From Microbacterium paraoxydans (GTDB lineage Bacteria; Actinomycetota; Actinomycetes; Actinomycetales; Microbacteriaceae), in NCBI RefSeq assembly GCF_020524545.1, contig NZ_JAIVLG010000006.1, forward strand, positions 310,001 through 374,000: a stretch of 64,000 nt of DNA. The letters run 5' to 3'. Shown here piece after piece: positions 53,417-60,698 of the stretch. Position 1 is the first letter of the stretch; every line of letters starts with the position of its first letter. Both the position numbers and the translations under genes were made by a program. The notes below the pieces were generated by a model. It was not told the DNA's origin. It ran no database searches and saw nothing but the letters and a program-made list of their open reading frames with translations.

Positions 53417-54730
53417 TCACTCCGCGACCGGGAGGCCGAGATCCTTCAGCGAGGCCACGGCGGTGTCCTGCGCCGTGGTGAAGATGTCGGCCACCGTCGC
53501 GGTGCCGGCGACAGCGGCCGCGGCGGTCTCGTTCATCTTCGACAGCGTCGAGAAGCCCGGCGCGTAGGGGAAGTCGGGGTTCAGGTTCTCGGTCGCCGTG
53601 CCGAGTTCGGCCAGGACGTCCTGACCGCCGAACTGGCGCAGCATCTTCTCCGGGGTCTCCACGTCGCCCTTCGCCGCGACGACGAGGCCCTGGGAGGCGA
53701 GGTCGTCGACCTGCGTGTTGAACCAGGCGTTGAACTGCATGGCCTCGGCGGGGTGCTCGCACCCCTTCATCACGGAGACACCGGAGCCGCCGTCGGGGCC
53801 GCTCATGGCGCCGGCGCCGAAGTCGGGCAGCTGCGCCACGCGCCACTGTCCTTCGGCCGGGGTGCCGTCGAGCGAGTCGAGGAGGAACCCGGCCTCCCAC
53901 GCGGCTCCGACATGGCCGATGAGACTGCCGTCGTTGAGCGCGGCCGTGAAGCCTTCGCCCCACCGCTCCGTCGCGAGCGTCTGCTTGCTGTCGAGCAGCC
54001 CCTGCCAGAACGCGGCCACACGCGCGGAGCCGTCGCCCTCGGCGTCGACCTTCCACTCGTCGCCGGTGGTGGTGAACCAGGTGTCCCCGGCCGCGGCCGA
54101 CTGGGCGGCGAGCCAGTTCTGCGCCTCATCCGGCGTGAACGCGGTCACGTACTTGCCGGCGGCCGTCGCCGCGGCGGAGTCGGCGGTGAGGTCGTCGAGC
54201 GTCTTCGGCGCATCGAGCCCGAGCGCCTGGAACTCGGCCTCGTTGTAGAAGTACACGAGGGGGCCGGTGTCCTGCGGGAGACCGACGATGGCGTCGCCGA
54301 CCTTCATACCGCTGAAGGCTCCCGCCGAGAAGTCGTCTTCGTACTTCTGCGCCTCGGCGGCGACGTCCTGCAGCAGGCCCTTGACGAACAGCTGCGGCAC
54401 CTCGGAGTAGCCCGTCTGGGCGAGGCAGGGTCCGTTGCCGGCTTTCACGTCGGTCTCGAGCTTGAGGATCATGTCGCTGGACTTGCCATCGAACTTCGTC
54501 GCCTTCACCTGGATGTCGGGGTGCTCGGCGTTCCAGCGCTCGACGATCTCCGACGTGGGGGTCATCCCTTCGCCGTCGGGGAGGCGGTGCAGGTACTCGA
54601 TGGTGATGGGGTCGCCGCCGGCGCTGCTGTCACCGGAATCGCCGGATGAGCACGCTGCGAGGCCGAAGGCCGACACCGCGCCGACCGCGACGATCGCGGC
54701 GGTGCGGGTGAAGCGAGGGGTGATTGCCAT
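53417..54730 (-). CDS. Sugar ABC transporter substrate-binding lipoprotein
   Basis: 437-aa solute-binding protein. The signal peptide ends at the lipobox AFGLAAC; the mature part starts with ITIEYLHRLPDGEGMTPTSE. I chose the ATG at 54730 because GAGGAG lies seven bases upstream and the signal peptide begins there. First gene of the importer, with a LacI-type operator upstream (54826-54839) matching those of the GH101 gene. A Gal-GalNAc type disaccharide is a reasonable but untested ligand. Confidence 0.92.
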   Translation of the reverse strand: MAITPRFTRTAAIVAVGAVSAFGLAACSSGDSGDSSAGGDPITIEYLHRLPDGEGMTPTSEIVERWNAEHPDIQVKATKFDGKSSDMILKLETDVKAGNGPCLAQTGYSEVPQLFVKGLLQDVAAEAQKYEDDFSAGAFSGMKVGDAIVGLPQDTGPLVYFYNEAEFQALGLDAPKTLDDLTADSAAATAAGKYVTAFTPDEAQNWLAAQSAAAGDTWFTTTGDEWKVDAEGDGSARVAAFWQGLLDSKQTLATERWGEGFTAALNDGSLIGHVGAAWEAGFLLDSLDGTPAEGQWRVAQLPDFGAGAMSGPDGGSGVSVMKGCEHPAEAMQFNAWFNTQVDDLASQGLVVAAKGDVETPEKMLRQFGGQDVLAELGTATENLNPDFPYAPGFSTLSKMNETAAAAVAGTATVADIFTTAQDTAVASLKDLGLPVAE

Positions 54731-54825
54731 GCTGTTCTCCTCTTCGAGGTCATGTTCCTGCGGACCGCCCTGGGCCGGGGATGACGCTGCGGCGTCGTCG
54801 ATCACAAGCTCATCAAATCAGAAAA

Positions 54826-54839
54826 TGTTTGCGCTCACA
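54826..54839. promoter_or_regulatory. LacI-type operator of the ABC importer operon
   Basis: TGTTTGCGCTCACA is a CG-centred 14-mer sharing TGTTTGCGCT with the two GH101 operators. It lies 95 bp upstream of the binding-protein gene, linking this operon to the LacI regulator at 42237-43271. Confidence 0.78.
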
Positions 54840-54924
54840 AGCCTGGCATGGCTACAACAATAGCGAAGTGCGAGGTTTGAAAGGGAGCGCTGACATCCCG
54901 GTCAGACGTGACCGTGGATCGTGC

Positions 54925-55746
54925 TCACTCCGCGTGGACCTCATCGCCGACGCGGATCACGCCACCGCCCCTGGGCCGGTCGTGCTCCGAGGGCAGCCAG
55001 CCGGGGAGGAGCAGGCGTCCGAGGGTCGGCTCCTGCTGAGCGAAGGCTCCTGTGAGGGTCGTGAGCACCTTGGCATCCCGCTCGCCGGTGTCCGGGTTCG
55101 CGTGGGTCGCGAGGCACCGCACGATGGGTCCGGCCGCGAGGAAGGCGACGTCGCCGATGTGCACCTCCCCGGTCCATTCCAGTTCGCTCCAGGGCGCAGC
55201 GTCCTCGATCACCACGTTGGAGCGGAAGCGTCGGTCGTCGACGGTCATCTCGAGGGCTTCCCCCAGCGCGTCGATGCTGCCGCGGCCGTGCACGGATACG
55301 TAGCCGCGCGGGCGGTCCTGGAAGCGCGACGTCTCCCCGTCGCCGACGAGCGCGAGCGGGAGGCGACCAGGCCGCCGGAGGCCGCGGCCCTCAGGGGTCG
55401 CCAGGACGAACTCGGTCACGGCTGCGGTCAGCTCGCGGCGGCCGTCGTCGTCGAGTCCTGCCTCGACGAGCATCGTGCCGGCGTGTTCGATGCGGAGGCG
55501 CCGCGTCTCGTCGTCGTATCCGGTGTGCAGGGTGGCGAGGGCGGGGAAGTCCTGGAGCGCGAGCCCCTTGGCTTTGGGCCAGTAGTCCAGGCCGTCACGG
55601 TCTTCCGGCGTGGCGGCATCCGCGAACCGGAAAGCCAGCACGCGGTCTCCGGCGATCCGGCCGTCGGCTTGCACCGTGAGGGCGTCGCGACGCTCGGGGG
55701 TGAACCCTTTGATCGGGTGACGGTAGAGGGCGACGACGCGGGCCAT
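54925..55746 (-). CDS. MOSC-domain protein
   Basis: 273-aa protein: N-terminal beta-barrel domain (ALYRHPIKGFTPE, residues 1-90) followed by a MOSC domain (about 110-270) with the conserved Cys in VRCLATHANPDTGERD. MOSC proteins resemble the molybdenum-cofactor sulfurase C-terminus and the mARC reductases, moving sulfur or reducing N-hydroxylated compounds. The exact reaction is unknown. It stands alone; no molybdenum cofactor genes are in view. Confidence 0.88.
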   Translation of the reverse strand: MARVVALYRHPIKGFTPERRDALTVQADGRIAGDRVLAFRFADAATPEDRDGLDYWPKAKGLALQDFPALATLHTGYDDETRRLRIEHAGTMLVEAGLDDDGRRELTAAVTEFVLATPEGRGLRRPGRLPLALVGDGETSRFQDRPRGYVSVHGRGSIDALGEALEMTVDDRRFRSNVVIEDAAPWSELEWTGEVHIGDVAFLAAGPIVRCLATHANPDTGERDAKVLTTLTGAFAQQEPTLGRLLLPGWLPSEHDRPRGGGVIRVGDEVHAE

Positions 55747-55831
55747 GAGGAGATCTTCTCAGGTGCTGACGCCGGCGCAGGACGGACGACGCTCCGTCGC
55801 CGAGGATCACCTCGCGGGCTACGGGCATGAC

Positions 55832-55860
55832 GGAACACCCGCATGTCCTGCGGGTGTTCC
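55832..55860 (-). terminator. Hairpin terminator after the DUF3073 gene
   Basis: GGAACACCCGC (55832-55842) pairs with GCGGGTGTTCC (55850-55860), 16 bp past the stop of the minus-strand DUF3073 gene. Confidence 0.82.
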
Positions 55861-55876
55861 GAAACAGGTCAGGCGG

Positions 55877-56062
55877 TCAGGCCTTCTCTAGTTCGTCCTC
55901 GTCTTCGTCGGCATAGTCATCTGCCCACTTGTCGACGTATGCGTCTTCGTCGGTCGGGTGAGCCAGCTCGCGCTCGAGCGCGGAGTAGTTCACCGACGGA
56001 CTGTACGCCTTGAGTTCGCGGGCGATCTTGGTGTGTTTCGCCTTCTGACGGCCACGGCCCAT
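55877..56062 (-). CDS. DUF3073 small protein
   Basis: 61-aa protein found across actinobacteria: basic start MGRGRQKAKHTKIARELK, SPSVNYSALERELAH core and a very acidic tail (DEDEDELEKA). No function is known. I chose the ATG at 56062, as MGRGRQ is the family N-terminus. Divergent from the universal stress gene; the 149-bp gap between them holds no motif I can name. Confidence 0.92.
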   Translation of the reverse strand: MGRGRQKAKHTKIARELKAYSPSVNYSALERELAHPTDEDAYVDKWADDYADEDEDELEKA

Positions 56063-56211
56063 GCGCGAGACCCCCTCACGAGTTAAGCGGCGGGATTCGA
56101 GGCCCGCGGCATTTTTCACGACACCGGTTAGAAGCCGGTAAGAGTAGCATTCAGAATAGCACGCGGGTAAGACCCTCTGGCCAAGCCAGACCGGTGAAGG
56201 GAACGATCTCC

Positions 56212-56754
56212 ATGACCGATGACACCTCCACTCCGTCCGACGAGACCGCACAGAACGCGGCGTTGCAGAAAGCCGTCATCGTCGGCATGCAGCCGGATCA
56301 GGATCGACACGTGATCGATGAGGCCGTGAGATACGCGCGTCTGCTGAGCGCTCCGCTCGTGGTCGCGCACGTCGACATCACGCGTTTCGTGACCTACGAG
56401 GACCCGGACGGCTACGTGCATTCGGCGCCGATCGACATCAACTTCGATGCGGGCGCCGCGGAGTTCGAGGCGGTCGAGGCCGAGGCCGCGAGGCTGCTCG
56501 CCGGGACCGACGTCACCTGGACCGCCCGTCAGCTCGTCGGGGATCCTGCCTTGGCGATCAAGCAGCTCGCCAACAAGCTGGACGCGCAGTTGATCGTGGT
56601 CGGCACCCGCAAGCGGGGCATCGGCGAGTCGATCAGGGAGTTCTTCACGGGTTCGGTCGCGGCGCGACTCGCCCACCGCCAGCATCGCTCGATCCTGGTC
56701 GTGCCCCTGGGCGAGATGGTGCCCGACGAGCAGAAGGAGATCTGGCCGGAGTAG
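56212..56754 (+). CDS. Universal stress protein (UspA family)
   Basis: 180-aa UspA-type protein. The nucleotide-binding glycine motif is present near the C-terminus (GTRKRGIGESIREFFTGSV ... SILVVP), so it probably binds ATP. The ATG at 56212 is preferred over a GTG at 56194. Such proteins respond to starvation or oxygen stress; nothing here shows its regulation. Followed by a 46-bp perfect palindrome. Confidence 0.9.
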   Translation: MTDDTSTPSDETAQNAALQKAVIVGMQPDQDRHVIDEAVRYARLLSAPLVVAHVDITRFVTYEDPDGYVHSAPIDINFDAGAAEFEAVEAEAARLLAGTDVTWTARQLVGDPALAIKQLANKLDAQLIVVGTRKRGIGESIREFFTGSVAARLAHRQHRSILVVPLGEMVPDEQKEIWPE

Positions 56755-56772
56755 CGCGACGCCCCTCCTGGC

Positions 56773-56818
56773 CGTCGGCGCCCCCTCGCATTCCGCGGAA
56801 TGCGAGGGGGCGCCGACG
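56773..56818. repeat. 46-bp perfect palindrome between convergent genes
   Basis: Each arm is 23 bp with no loop: the left arm begins CGTCGGCGCCCCCTCGCATT (56773) and the centre is TTCCGCGGAA (56791-56800). It lies between the universal stress gene and the convergent padR gene. It may terminate both or form a cruciform. Confidence 0.92.
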
Positions 56819-56846
56819 ATGTGAGGGGGTGTGGGTGCGCGGGGCG

Positions 56847-57473
56847 TCAGGATCCGCGGATGCTGAGGGCCGCCGTCACGTTGCGGGCGGCTTCGTCGAG
56901 CGCCGTCTCGAGCTCGGTGACGACGGAGGAGGACAGCGTGCCGCCCTTGGCGAGGTGGGTGCGCAGATCGGTGCGCACGCGGGCACGGAAGGCGTTCACC
57001 ACGGCATCCGCTCGGTGCATCTCCTCGCGACTGAGGAGCCGGGAGTCGTCAGTCTCGGTGCGTGGACGACTCTTCGCGGCCGAGCGGTCGCCCTTCTCGG
57101 CAGCGGCGAGGTCGGCGCGGAGGCTCTTCATCGCATCCTGGACGCTCTGGCGCACCTCGCTGGCGATCAGGCGCACGGAGTCCGTGATCCCGGCCTCGAT
57201 TCCCGCAAGGTCACCCTCGCGCGAGGCGAGCTCCGCCCGGCCGGCCTCGGTGATCGAGTAGATCGTGGTGCGACCGTCGACGGTCTTCGTGACCAGGCCC
57301 TCCTCTTCGAGCTTCGCGAGGCGGGGATAGATGGTCCCGGCGCTGGGCGTGTACGTGCCGCCGGTGCGGTCGGTGAGCGACTGGATGATGCCGTAGCCGT
57401 GCTGAGGCGCCTCGGCGAGGAGCGACAGCAGATACAGGCGGAGGTCGCCGTGGGAGAAGACGGCCGGGGTCAT
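56847..57473 (-). CDS. PadR-family transcriptional regulator
   Basis: 208-aa PadR: winged helix (LRLYLLSLLAEAPQHGYGII, PSAGTIYPRLAKLEEEGLV) then a long helical tail. I chose the ATG at 57473, which overlaps the DUF4097 stop (ATGA); an in-frame ATG at 57482 is the alternative. Last gene of a two-gene operon with a large palindrome in its promoter, so autoregulation is likely. Confidence 0.9.
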   Translation of the reverse strand: MTPAVFSHGDLRLYLLSLLAEAPQHGYGIIQSLTDRTGGTYTPSAGTIYPRLAKLEEEGLVTKTVDGRTTIYSITEAGRAELASREGDLAGIEAGITDSVRLIASEVRQSVQDAMKSLRADLAAAEKGDRSAAKSRPRTETDDSRLLSREEMHRADAVVNAFRARVRTDLRTHLAKGGTLSSSVVTELETALDEAARNVTAALSIRGS

Positions 57474-58309
57474 GCTTCCCACTCCGCGTCGTCGGTGATG
57501 GATGCCGGGGTGCGGCGGAGCACGGTGACGCCACCGGACACGGAGTTCGCGCGCAGGTCGACGAAGCGTCCGGCGAGCTCTCCGGTCGTGCCGGTGTAGT
57601 TGCTGGGGCCCGAGGTGCTGCGCTCGACCCCGTCGATGAGCAGGCGACCGCTCAGGGATCGGATGACGTAGTTCGCGGCGAGCGACTCGTCGAGGCGCAC
57701 CGTGGTGCCGCCGGAGACCGAGTTGACGGTGATGGTGTTCACGTCACCGGCCGCATCCACGAGCGTCGAGCCCGACACGATGTCGACCGTGGCCTTGCGG
57801 ACCGCTCCCGTCACGGCGACGTCGCCCGAGACGCTGTTGGCGCTGATCGAGCCGGTGAGGCCGCGCACCTGCACGTCTCCCGAGACGGAGTTGACCGTCA
57901 GGTCGCCGATCAGGGTGTCGACGATGATGTCGCCCGAGACGGTGTTCAGGCGGGCGTCGTTGCGGATGCCCGAGACCAGGGCGCCGGCGCTGACGACGCC
58001 GAGGGTCAGGGCGATCGAGCGGGGGACCGCCACGCTCACCTCGGCACGGGGGCCGCCGGAGCCGAAGTTGCGGAACACCTCGAGGAAGTTGTCCCAGCCC
58101 AGCTGCGGGTGGTCGATCTCGACCTCGCCGTCGTGGGACTCGATGCGGAGGTCCTTGGTGGTGACACCGTGCACCTCGATGCGGATACCGGGTTCGTCGT
58201 GGGCGATGACATCCACCTGTCCGCCGACCAGGCCCACCTTGAGGCGGGTGACGGACTCGATGTCGATGACGCGTTCCTCGCCCGGGGCGATGAGCCACTT
58301 CTCGGTCAT
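57470..58309 (-). CDS. DUF4097 beta-helix-like protein
   Basis: 279-aa protein with the DUF4097 repeat pattern: stretches of about 17 residues containing NSVSGD or NTVSGD recur from about residue 120 to 260 and should form a right-handed beta solenoid. No signal peptide is present. DUF4097 genes commonly accompany PadR-type or sigma-factor regulators, as here; proposed as an envelope-related sensor or adhesin, but the function is not established. GGAGAAG precedes the ATG. Confidence 0.88.
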   Translation of the reverse strand: MTEKWLIAPGEERVIDIESVTRLKVGLVGGQVDVIAHDEPGIRIEVHGVTTKDLRIESHDGEVEIDHPQLGWDNFLEVFRNFGSGGPRAEVSVAVPRSIALTLGVVSAGALVSGIRNDARLNTVSGDIIVDTLIGDLTVNSVSGDVQVRGLTGSISANSVSGDVAVTGAVRKATVDIVSGSTLVDAAGDVNTITVNSVSGGTTVRLDESLAANYVIRSLSGRLLIDGVERSTSGPSNYTGTTGELAGRFVDLRANSVSGGVTVLRRTPASITDDAEWEA

Positions 58310-58333
58310 GTGCGCTTCTCCTGTGTGAATGGT

Positions 58334-58375
58334 CGAGATATATCGTGTGTTGACACAGTAACACGATATATCTCG
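58334..58375. promoter_or_regulatory. Large AT-rich operator of the DUF4097-padR operon
   Basis: CGAGATATATCGTGT (58334-58348) and its exact complement (58361-58375) flank a 12-bp spacer. It lies 24 bp before the DUF4097 start. AT-rich ATAT-containing inverted repeats suit PadR proteins. Confidence 0.85.
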
Positions 58376-58395
58376 ATATTGTCAACGAGTTCCCT

Positions 58396-58456
58396 CTTCG
58401 AATCGCGCAAGTGGTGCTTTCTCGGGGGCGGATGCAGCCATTTGCGCGATTCGAAG
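58396..58456. repeat. Palindromic repeat, family 1, between divergent genes
   Basis: CTTCGAATCGCGCAA (58396-58410) and TTGCGCGATTCGAAG (58442-58456) are exact complements. It lies between the minus-strand DUF4097 operon and the plus-strand tipA-like gene, so it cannot be a terminator for either. It abuts the tipA-type promoter at 58463. Confidence 0.88.
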
Positions 58457-58462
58457 GGGGTC

Positions 58463-58493
58463 TTGACCTTGACGCAACGTCAACTTCTAGAGT
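58463..58493 (+). promoter_or_regulatory. MerR-type promoter with 19-bp spacer and operator
   Basis: TTGACC (58463-58468) and TAGAGT (58488-58493) are 19 bp apart, the over-long spacing typical of MerR activation. The spacer holds the inverted repeat TTGACG-CAA-CGTCAA (58469-58483). Confidence 0.88.
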
Positions 58494-58522
58494 CGAGTCA
58501 TCGAACGGAAGGAGGCGTAGGC

Positions 58523-59320
58523 ATGGACACGGACGACTGGTCGATCCAGGAGATCGCGCGGCTGGCGGGCACGACGAGTCGCACCCTGCGGCACTACGAC
58601 GACATCGGGCTGCTGCCGCCCACGCGCATCGCGCACAACGGCTACCGCCACTACGACGCGCAGGCGCTCGTACGACTCCAGCGCATCCTCCTGTTGCGGG
58701 AGCTCGGACTCGGGTTGCCGCAGATCGCGGAGGTTCTCGGCGCATCTACCGACGGGGCGCCCGAGCAGTCCGAAGCTTCCGCGCTCGAGACACACCGCGC
58801 GCTGCTGCGCGAGGAACAAACCCGGCTGGCGCGACAGATCGCGTCGGTCGAATCCACCATCACGGCATTGAGAGGAGGTGAGAACCTCATGGCAGAGAAC
58901 ATGTTCGACGGCTTCGACCACACGCAGTACAAGGACGAGGTCGAAGAGCGCTGGGGCAAGAAGGCCTACGCCGACAGCGGCCGCTGGTGGCGCGGGATGA
59001 CGGATGCCGAACGCTCCGACTGGCAGCAGCGCGTGTCCGACCTCGGGCGCGACTGGATCGCCGCCGCGGAGAGCGGTGTCGATCCGGCTTCCTCCGAGGC
59101 TCAGGAGATCGCGCGTCGCCACGTCGAGTGGCTCACGGGCATCCCCGGCACACCCGCCACCATCCCCGGAGGCGACGTCAAGGCGTACGTGATCGGGCTC
59201 GGCGAGATGTACGTCGCGGATCCGCGTTTCGGCGCGAACTACGCGACATCGTCCGGGGGAACGCACGGTGCGGAGTTCGTCCGCGACGCGCTGCGCATCT
59301 ACGCGGAGGGCAACCTGTAG
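58523..59320 (+). CDS. TipA-like MerR activator with TipAS ligand domain
   Basis: 265-aa regulator. N-terminal MerR domain (residues 6-75: [20 protein letters not shown]), a coiled-coil (about 88-118), then a TipAS domain (123-265) of the kind that binds thiopeptide or other multidrug ligands. AAGGAGG precedes the ATG at 58523. Autoactivation is expected from the 19-bp-spacer promoter. An internal ATG at 58889 with a perfect Shine-Dalgarno should also yield the 143-aa ligand domain alone, as in Streptomyces lividans tipA. The TipAS cysteine that traps thiopeptides is absent: I see no Cys in this domain, so binding would be non-covalent. Confidence 0.92.
   Translation: MDTDDWSIQEIARLAGTTSRTLRHYDDIGLLPPTRIAHNGYRHYDAQALVRLQRILLLRELGLGLPQIAEVLGASTDGAPEQSEASALETHRALLREEQTRLARQIASVESTITALRGGENLMAENMFDGFDHTQYKDEVEERWGKKAYADSGRWWRGMTDAERSDWQQRVSDLGRDWIAAAESGVDPASSEAQEIARRHVEWLTGIPGTPATIPGGDVKAYVIGLGEMYVADPRFGANYATSSGGTHGAEFVRDALRIYAEGNL
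58871..58891 (+). promoter_or_regulatory. Internal ribosome binding site and start for a TipAS-only product
   Basis: AGGAGGTGA (about 58872-58880) is a full match to the 16S anti-Shine-Dalgarno, and the in-frame ATG at 58889 lies eight bases on. It would make a 143-aa protein (58889-59320) starting [11 protein letters not shown], without the DNA-binding domain. Confidence 0.8.
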
Positions 59321-59332
59321 CCGACTCCTCGC

Positions 59333-59390
59333 TTCCGGTCGCGATATGTCACCCGAAATCACCGTTTCGGGTGCCATATCGCGACCGGAA
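59333..59390. repeat. Palindromic repeat, family 2
   Basis: TTCCGGTCGCGATATG (59333-59348) and CATATCGCGACCGGAA (59375-59390) flank an inner stem CACCCGAAA/TTTCGGGTG. It lies between the tipA-like gene and a small membrane protein gene on the same strand. Confidence 0.88.
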
Positions 59391-59481
59391 CGGGCGACCG
59401 GAACGGCGCGGGGCGTACCGAACGGGCGGGCGGGATGCAAGGGGGGCGCTCGCGGGGCGGTCCCGGGCGTAGGGTCGCGGC

Positions 59482-59853
59482 ATGGCTCACGGATCCCGGC
59501 GCAGGAACCCCGCGCCGCTGTTCGTCGCCGCGGCCGCGGTCTACGCCGCGAACTGCATGCTCGGTGCGTCGGTCGCGGCGCGGATCATCGACACCCGGAA
59601 CTTCCGGTGGCTGCATCACCTGCTGTACATCGCCACGTGCACGTCCGTCGGTGCTGCGGTCGTCTCAGGATCCACGGCCCGGTCTCGCGAAGACCGTCGT
59701 GCCGCACTCGCGATGCTCCCGACCGCCGTCCCCCTCGCCGCGATCCCGTATCTCGGCACGCACACCCGGCGGCATCCGCTGGTCGCGCTCACCGCGGCCC
59801 CCTTCATCGTCGCGGGGCTGGTGCTCTCGCGATCCGCCGCCGACCGGAAGTGA
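59482..59853 (+). CDS. Small membrane protein of unknown function, 123 aa
   Basis: 123-aa protein with about four hydrophobic segments (near 12-33, 45-65, 77-92 and 100-116) and a basic N-terminus. TAGGGT lies six bases before the ATG with no Shine-Dalgarno (leaderless pattern). The nitroreductase gene starts six bases after its stop, so they may be co-transcribed. I recognise no family. Confidence 0.75.
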   Translation: MAHGSRRRNPAPLFVAAAAVYAANCMLGASVAARIIDTRNFRWLHHLLYIATCTSVGAAVVSGSTARSREDRRAALAMLPTAVPLAAIPYLGTHTRRHPLVALTAAPFIVAGLVLSRSAADRK

Positions 59854-59858
59854 CACGC

Positions 59859-60698
59859 ATGGAACTGCTCGACGCCATCCGCCGCCGCAAGACCACGAAC
59901 GGCGCCTTCCTCCCCGACCCCGTCTCCGAGGAGCATCAGCGCATCCTCCTGGAGGCCGCGGGACGCGCACCGTCGCAGCTGAACAGCCAGCCCTGGCGGT
60001 TCGTCGTGATCGAGAGCCGCGACACGATCGAGCAGATCGCGCGCATCTCAGGCGAGAGCATGACCGAGGCGATGTCGAACGGCACCTTCTTCGAGCGCTA
60101 CAAGCCGTACTTCCGCTTCAGCGAGGCCGAGATGGAAGAGAAGCGCAGCGGCATGCTCTTCGACAAACTGCCTGCCGCCCTGCGCCCCTTCACGAGTCAG
60201 GTCTTCACGAAGCGCGGGCAGACCCTCATGAACACCTTCGGGGTTCCGAAGACCCTCGGGGCCGAGAACCGCAAGCTGGTGGCGGGATCACCGCTTCTGC
60301 TCGGGGTCATGCTCGACCGGAGCGAGTACCGGCCGGGGCAGCTCTCGTCGTTCTACTCCGTGTTCAGCATGGGAGCCGCGATGGAGAACGTCTGGCTCAC
60401 CACGGTCGAGCTCGGGATGGGGATCCAGTTCATCTCCTTCCCCATGGAGGTGCCGGGCCGCTGGGACGAGATCGTGGAGCTGCTGCGCGTGCCGGACGAC
60501 CTCGAGCTCATGGCCGTCTATCGACTCGGTTACCTGCCGTCGGAGCAGCGTCGTCCCGCGATCGACTGGTCGAGCAGTCAGCGCAAGCTCGTCTCGCAGT
60601 ATGTGTTCCGCGAGAACGGGGATACGCCCCAGGAGGGATGGGATGATGCGCCGCCCCGGGGTGAGATCATCCCCGGTCCTCGCCCGACAGGGGCGTGA
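59859..60698 (+). CDS. Nitroreductase-family flavoprotein
   Basis: 279-aa FMN-dependent oxidoreductase. N-terminal [20 protein letters not shown] and the [17 protein letters not shown]-binding block are family features; the C-terminal part carries [15 protein letters not shown]. An insertion of about 50 residues (roughly 85-135) makes it longer than minimal nitroreductases. Substrate unknown. Its 3' end overlaps the convergent FAD-Rieske gene by 32 bp. Confidence 0.9.
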   Translation: MELLDAIRRRKTTNGAFLPDPVSEEHQRILLEAAGRAPSQLNSQPWRFVVIESRDTIEQIARISGESMTEAMSNGTFFERYKPYFRFSEAEMEEKRSGMLFDKLPAALRPFTSQVFTKRGQTLMNTFGVPKTLGAENRKLVAGSPLLLGVMLDRSEYRPGQLSSFYSVFSMGAAMENVWLTTVELGMGIQFISFPMEVPGRWDEIVELLRVPDDLELMAVYRLGYLPSEQRRPAIDWSSSQRKLVSQYVFRENGDTPQEGWDDAPPRGEIIPGPRPTGA

